In this document: one piece after another, positions 39,602 to 40,752 of the stretch
Layout of the letters: each line of letters begins with the position of its first letter
How positions within the stretch are numbered: the stretch's first letter is position 1
NCBI GenBank assembly: GCA_032718475.1
Contig: JAUCBJ010004989.1
Location: forward strand, 1 to 40,752
Length of the DNA stretch: 40,752 nt
Direction of reading: 5' to 3'
From: Nemertoderma westbladi
Lineage: Eukaryota; Xenacoelomorpha; Nemertodermatida; Nemertodermatidae
Notes under the pieces: generated by a model
The model's database searches: none
Seen by the model: the letters and a program-made list of their open reading frames with translations, nothing else
What the model was told of the DNA's origin: nothing
Program-made: the position numbers and the translations under genes

Positions 39602-40493
39602 CAGTGGCGCAGCCATAGGGGGGGGGGGACACGTCTCTCCCACTTTTCAGTTAGGGGGGGACACCATATCATATGTCCCCGGCACTATTTACACTTTGTA
39701 TATTTAATTTAAAAGTCAAATAATCGTAACAAACTGTGATCGGTTATTACAGTATAACTATTAACTCCTACGTACATTTCAGTCCTTCCCATGAAATTCA
39801 ATGAAAAACAATTTCGTCATATATTGTTTTGGTTAGAATAACTAAAATAAATTAAATGATAATAAAATTTGTTCATTTCCTGTGTCGAGATATCAACTCG
39901 CCTTCGCTCTCAATCTACAAGAAGGGCTTTTTAAATCGGTATCTCTTTCAACATTTTTATCTTAGAGGGTTCGTTGGTAACGACGATGGGGAGATGTCGC
40001 TGTTGCTGGGAAACTAATTCTGTGTTGAGCAAAATTATATTTTGGAATCCATCATCGAGATCTTTCCTTCTCCACCAACGAATCACTTTTAAGTTTGAAG
40101 AATAATTGAGTTGTAATTGGTTCAAACGCCAATGTGAAGAATACCAAGTTTTCACTTTTCGGGTGAAATTTTATTGTAATTGCATATCTGAATAATTTGG
40201 ATTTTTTTTAATTTCTCATTAGGCCTATTAAGTATAATATGGCGCTTATTGCTATCTTTTAAACACTTTTTTCAAACGCTGTAGCTAAAGAATGAAACCA
40301 AAAATACAAATTCTGACTCACCTAGTGAGGAGGGAGGTGAAACTATCTATGTTTCAAATTTCATACAATCTAATTAAGATTTGTAAAAAAAAATTTGTGG
40401 GGGGGGGGGGGGGGTATGCAGGGTCTAAAATTATTTTATCGTCCCCCCCCCCCCCCCCCCCCCCCCACTTTTGGGAACGTGGCTGCGCCCCTG
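39602..40493. mobile_element. Non-autonomous hAT element (892 bp, 8-bp TSD)
   Basis: Starts CAGTGGCGCAGCCA and ends TGGCTGCGCCCCTG, inverted ends of the CAG-start hAT type. GAATGGTG is duplicated exactly at 39594-39601 and 40494-40501. No transposase is recognised. The frame at 39931-40155 (-) is unrecognised. The interior shares two motifs with the 15.5-16.0 kb region (TATTGTTTTGGTTAG at 39822 and AATGTGAAGAATACCA at about 40131). Confidence 0.9.
40399..40466. repeat. Facing poly-G (16) and poly-C (24) tracts
   Basis: G 40399-40414 and C 40443-40466 with 28 bases between them, able to fold as a G-C hairpin inside the right end of the hAT element. The lengths are error-prone. Confidence 0.85.
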
Positions 40494-40752
40494 GAATGGT
40501 GGTGACAAAATGTTTTTGTTAATCTGGCATACAGTAGAATCTCAATGTGCAGTTTCAATGCTGCAGGCCGATTATAGTAGTAGTAGTAGTGAAAATACCT
40601 ACAAAATAATAAATACAATAATACAGACAGTATGCAGTGAAGCAGTCATCAATAAACCAATAGAGTATTCGAATAGTTTACATTGCACTACTAGATACAA
40701 GCGCACTGTACTCAACTTGTAAATTGTACTTTATAAACAATGATGTACAGAA

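Larger units (their letters stand above)
39510..40592 (+). pseudogene. RTE-like LINE 3' end split by a hAT element
   Basis: 39510-39601 (GTTGTGGCGGTTCAAC, CCGGCATAGCATTCTTAATG, CAATTGTGGATT) and 40502-40592 (GTGACAAAATG, CAGTTTCAATGCTGCAGG, then TAG repeats at 40573-40590) together match the 3' UTR of copy 2 at about 2985-3140 on the minus strand. Confidence 0.85.

Noticed and set aside
12842-40549. Frequent TACAGTA/TACTGTA words as mariner-type excision footprints
   Set aside because: My rough count is only about twice the expectation at this composition, too weak without a genome-wide test.

Overview
This window is nuclear DNA of an animal, most likely a marine invertebrate. The host gene is a bilaterian-type TMEM87 protein gene with canonical GT-AG introns. 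Everything around it is AT-rich intergenic DNA crowded with RTE-type LINE, Ty3/gypsy, BEL/Pao, hAT and foldback elements. I could not fix the phylum. There are no prokaryotic features.

Layout. 1-830: a tRNA-like B box and a 157-160 bp tandem duplication. 829-1657: a foldback element with 21-bp repeat arms, flanked by an 8-bp duplication. 1666-5453: a candidate DNA transposon with 42-bp inverted ends, filled by degenerate RTE LINE copies and a 30-bp minisatellite. 5454-6790: no gene seen. 6788-8143: an RTE 3' end whose last codons have become a 1.2-kb GC-rich minisatellite. 8800-12160: the one intact host gene, a TMEM87-like seven-transmembrane Golgi protein on the minus strand (three coding exons, 646 residues). 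12600-15830: a series of MITEs. 16127-22359: a complete but decayed Ty3/gypsy element (5-bp TSD, both LTRs, PPT) with a foldback element inside gag and 413 bp inside the 3' LTR. 22880-23500: another RTE copy. 24137-33227: a complete but internally deleted BEL/Pao element (5-bp TSD) whose primer site is complementary to its own LTR rather than starting TGG. 33629-37268: MITEs flanking minisatellite arrays and unique blocks in the order P Q P' Q' (primes are inverted copies). 37270-39000: nothing recognisable apart from an RTE 3' end near 38.2 kb. 39056-40592: G-rich tandem arrays and an RTE 3' end split by a non-autonomous hAT (8-bp TSD).

The points most worth a second look are: (1) the self-priming-like primer site of the BEL/Pao element; (2) three related hairpins with a compensatory base-pair change in its 3' region, and a possible captured 3'-5' exonuclease fragment beside them; (3) the heavily over-represented palindromes TAGGCCTA and TACCGGTA, with one TAGGCCTA caught as an exact 6-bp indel between two LTRs of one element; (4) the P Q P' Q' inverted block; (5) minisatellites grown out of LINE 3' ends; and (6) MITEs with 10-bp duplications that share a 45-bp core. 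All retroelement genes here are broken. The only gene that looks functional is TMEM87-like.
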